A DNA stretch of 7,151 bases from Segetibacter sp. GTDB taxonomy: Bacteria; Bacteroidota; Bacteroidia; Chitinophagales; Chitinophagaceae. Positions 6,241 through 7,151 of this stretch are shown in pieces. The position numbers were made by a program, and so were the translations under genes. The notes under the pieces are model-generated. The model worked only from the letters and a program-made list of their open reading frames with translations, made no database searches and had not been told where the DNA came from. Position 1 is the stretch's first letter; every line of letters begins with the position of its first letter. The stretch is taken from positions 1 to 7,151 of the forward strand of contig JASLBT010000246.1 in the NCBI GenBank assembly GCA_030146445.1. Reading direction: 5' to 3'.

Positions 6241-6260
6241 CACCTCGACAAAAATGACTC

Positions 6261-7151
6261 ATGACCATAAGTTATAAATGGCTAAGTGAATACATTCCCG
6301 GTATACCTGCCCCTGAAGAATTATCGGGCATTCTTACCGCTGTAGGATTAGAAGTGGAGAGCATGGAGTCGTTCGAAAGTATACGAGGGGGGTTAAGGGG
6401 TTTAATCGTAGGTGAAGTGCTAACCAGTGTGCTCCATCCGAACGCAGACAAATTAAAGATTACTACAGTTGATACGGGGGATGGAACGCCATTACAGATC
6501 GTTTGTGGTGCTCCAAATGTTGCCGTAGGTCAGAAAGTAATTGTAGCTCCTGTGGGCACCACCATCTATCCCACCAACAGCGAGCCCGTGACGATGAAGA
6601 CAGCTAAAATCCGGGGCGTTGAAAGCCAGGGGATGATTTGCGCAGAAGACGAAACCGGTCTGGGCACGAGTCACGAGGGCATTCTCGTGCTACCAGCTGA
6701 ACTAAGTACCGGCAGCCCCGTTGCTGCGTATTTTCAACCGCACACAGATGTGATCTACGAGATCGGTCTGACACCGAACCGGATGGATGCCATGAGCCAT
6801 TTCGGCGTAGCAAAAGATGTTTGCGCCTACCTCTCGTACCACGAAAACAAAGACGTCAGGGCCATAAGTCCATACGACCTCCAGTTTAAAGTCGATAATC
6901 ATACACTGCCCATACGTGTAACAATCGATAACCCGCTCGCCTGTCAACGCTACGCAGGGGTAAGTATTCACAACATCAAAGTTCAGGAGAGCCCCGTTTG
7001 GTTAAAGAACAGGTTGATGTCAATCGGCCTCCGACCCATTAACAACGTTGTGGATGTAACTAATTTTATCCTACACGAAACGGGGCAGCCCATTCATGCA
7101 TTTGATGCTACCGCAATCATTGATCAAACTGTTATCGTAAGAAACCTTCCT
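6261..7151 (+). CDS. pheT: Phenylalanyl-tRNA synthetase beta subunit, N-terminal part
   Basis: The frame is open for 297 codons to the right edge; the family is about 800 residues, so this is the first third or so, cut by the window. With the alpha subunit the protein forms the heterotetramer that charges tRNA-Phe, and the beta chain edits mischarged tyrosine. It begins with the typical MTISYKWLSEYIP. An OB-fold tRNA-binding domain follows at about 41-152 (IVGEVLTSVLHPNADKLKI, VCGAPNVAVGQKVIVAPVG, IRGVESQGMICAEDE). Then come LTPNRMDAMSHFGVAKDV (170-187) and the start of the B3/B4 editing domain with ITIDNP-like and RYAGVSI segments, SPVWLKNRLMSIGLRPINNVVDVTN (244-268) and HETGQPIHAFD (272-282). 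No pheS lies upstream; the gene has its own promoter. An out-of-frame ATG seven bases upstream opens an 8-codon frame (6254-6277) that overlaps the start. Confidence 0.95.
   Translation, partial: MTISYKWLSEYIPGIPAPEELSGILTAVGLEVESMESFESIRGGLRGLIVGEVLTSVLHPNADKLKITTVDTGDGTPLQIVCGAPNVAVGQKVIVAPVGTTIYPTNSEPVTMKTAKIRGVESQGMICAEDETGLGTSHEGILVLPAELSTGSPVAAYFQPHTDVIYEIGLTPNRMDAMSHFGVAKDVCAYLSYHENKDVRAISPYDLQFKVDNHTLPIRVTIDNPLACQRYAGVSIHNIKVQESPVWLKNRLMSIGLRPINNVVDVTNFILHETGQPIHAFDATAIIDQTVIVRNLP

Larger units (their letters stand above)
5470..6260. other. 790-bp non-coding region between divergent dnaB and pheT, rich in inverted repeats
   Basis: No convincing gene was found on either strand; the open frames are at most about 70 codons and resemble no protein I know. 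The left part (about 5600-5870) is clearly AT-rich and holds DnaA-box-like 9-mers and a nested inverted repeat. It is followed by three adjacent hairpins (5832-5907). A more GC-balanced stretch (5908-6100) shows nothing recognisable. Two GC-rich hairpins (6106-6137 and 6177-6197) precede the pheT promoter. I looked for tRNA T-loops, a tmRNA tag, RNase P and SRP RNA signatures and saw none. Its size and structure are unusual for a gap between two housekeeping genes. Confidence 0.7.

Overview
The window looks like chromosomal housekeeping DNA from a member of the Bacteroidota, probably near the Chitinophagaceae/Sphingobacteriia. Three things suggest this. Perfect TAnnTTTG elements, the -7 box of the Bacteroidota primary sigma factor, sit just upstream of three genes. 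Purine-rich Shine-Dalgarno sequences are absent before the starts I checked. The protein sequences have a Bacteroidota character, for example the FadA-type thiolase and a long-tailed DnaB. The placement is inferred from sequence style, not from a database search.

Layout from left to right. Minus strand, 2-1177: a complete thiolase (acetyl-CoA C-acyltransferase) with its own promoter. Plus strand, 1420-2995: a two-gene unit of pyrD (class 2 dihydroorotate dehydrogenase) and, one base after its stop, a small two-helix membrane protein of the YcxB-like type, closed by a hairpin terminator. Minus strand, 3095-5469: dnaB (replicative helicase) followed by rsmE (16S rRNA m3U1498 methyltransferase), which has its own promoter and a nearly leaderless start. 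5470-6260: a 790-bp non-coding region between divergent genes. Plus strand, 6261 to the right edge: the first 297 codons of pheT (phenylalanyl-tRNA synthetase beta chain).

The genes serve unrelated core functions: fatty-acid oxidation, pyrimidine synthesis, replication, rRNA modification and tRNA charging. No mobile element, CRISPR array, toxin-antitoxin pair, defence system or rRNA/tRNA gene was found.

The one stretch with unexplained structure is the dnaB-pheT intergenic region. It has an AT-rich half with four single-mismatch DnaA-box-like 9-mers, a nested inverted repeat, three hairpins in a row built around a repeated ATCGT word, and two GC-rich hairpins just before pheT. It could be an origin-like or DnaA-responsive region, or it could encode a structured RNA; the sequence alone does not decide. 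The other point worth a second look is the DnaB C-terminus, a disordered-looking Gly/Pro/Asn linker ending in an acidic tip with terminal Pro-Phe, like the protein-docking tail of SSB.
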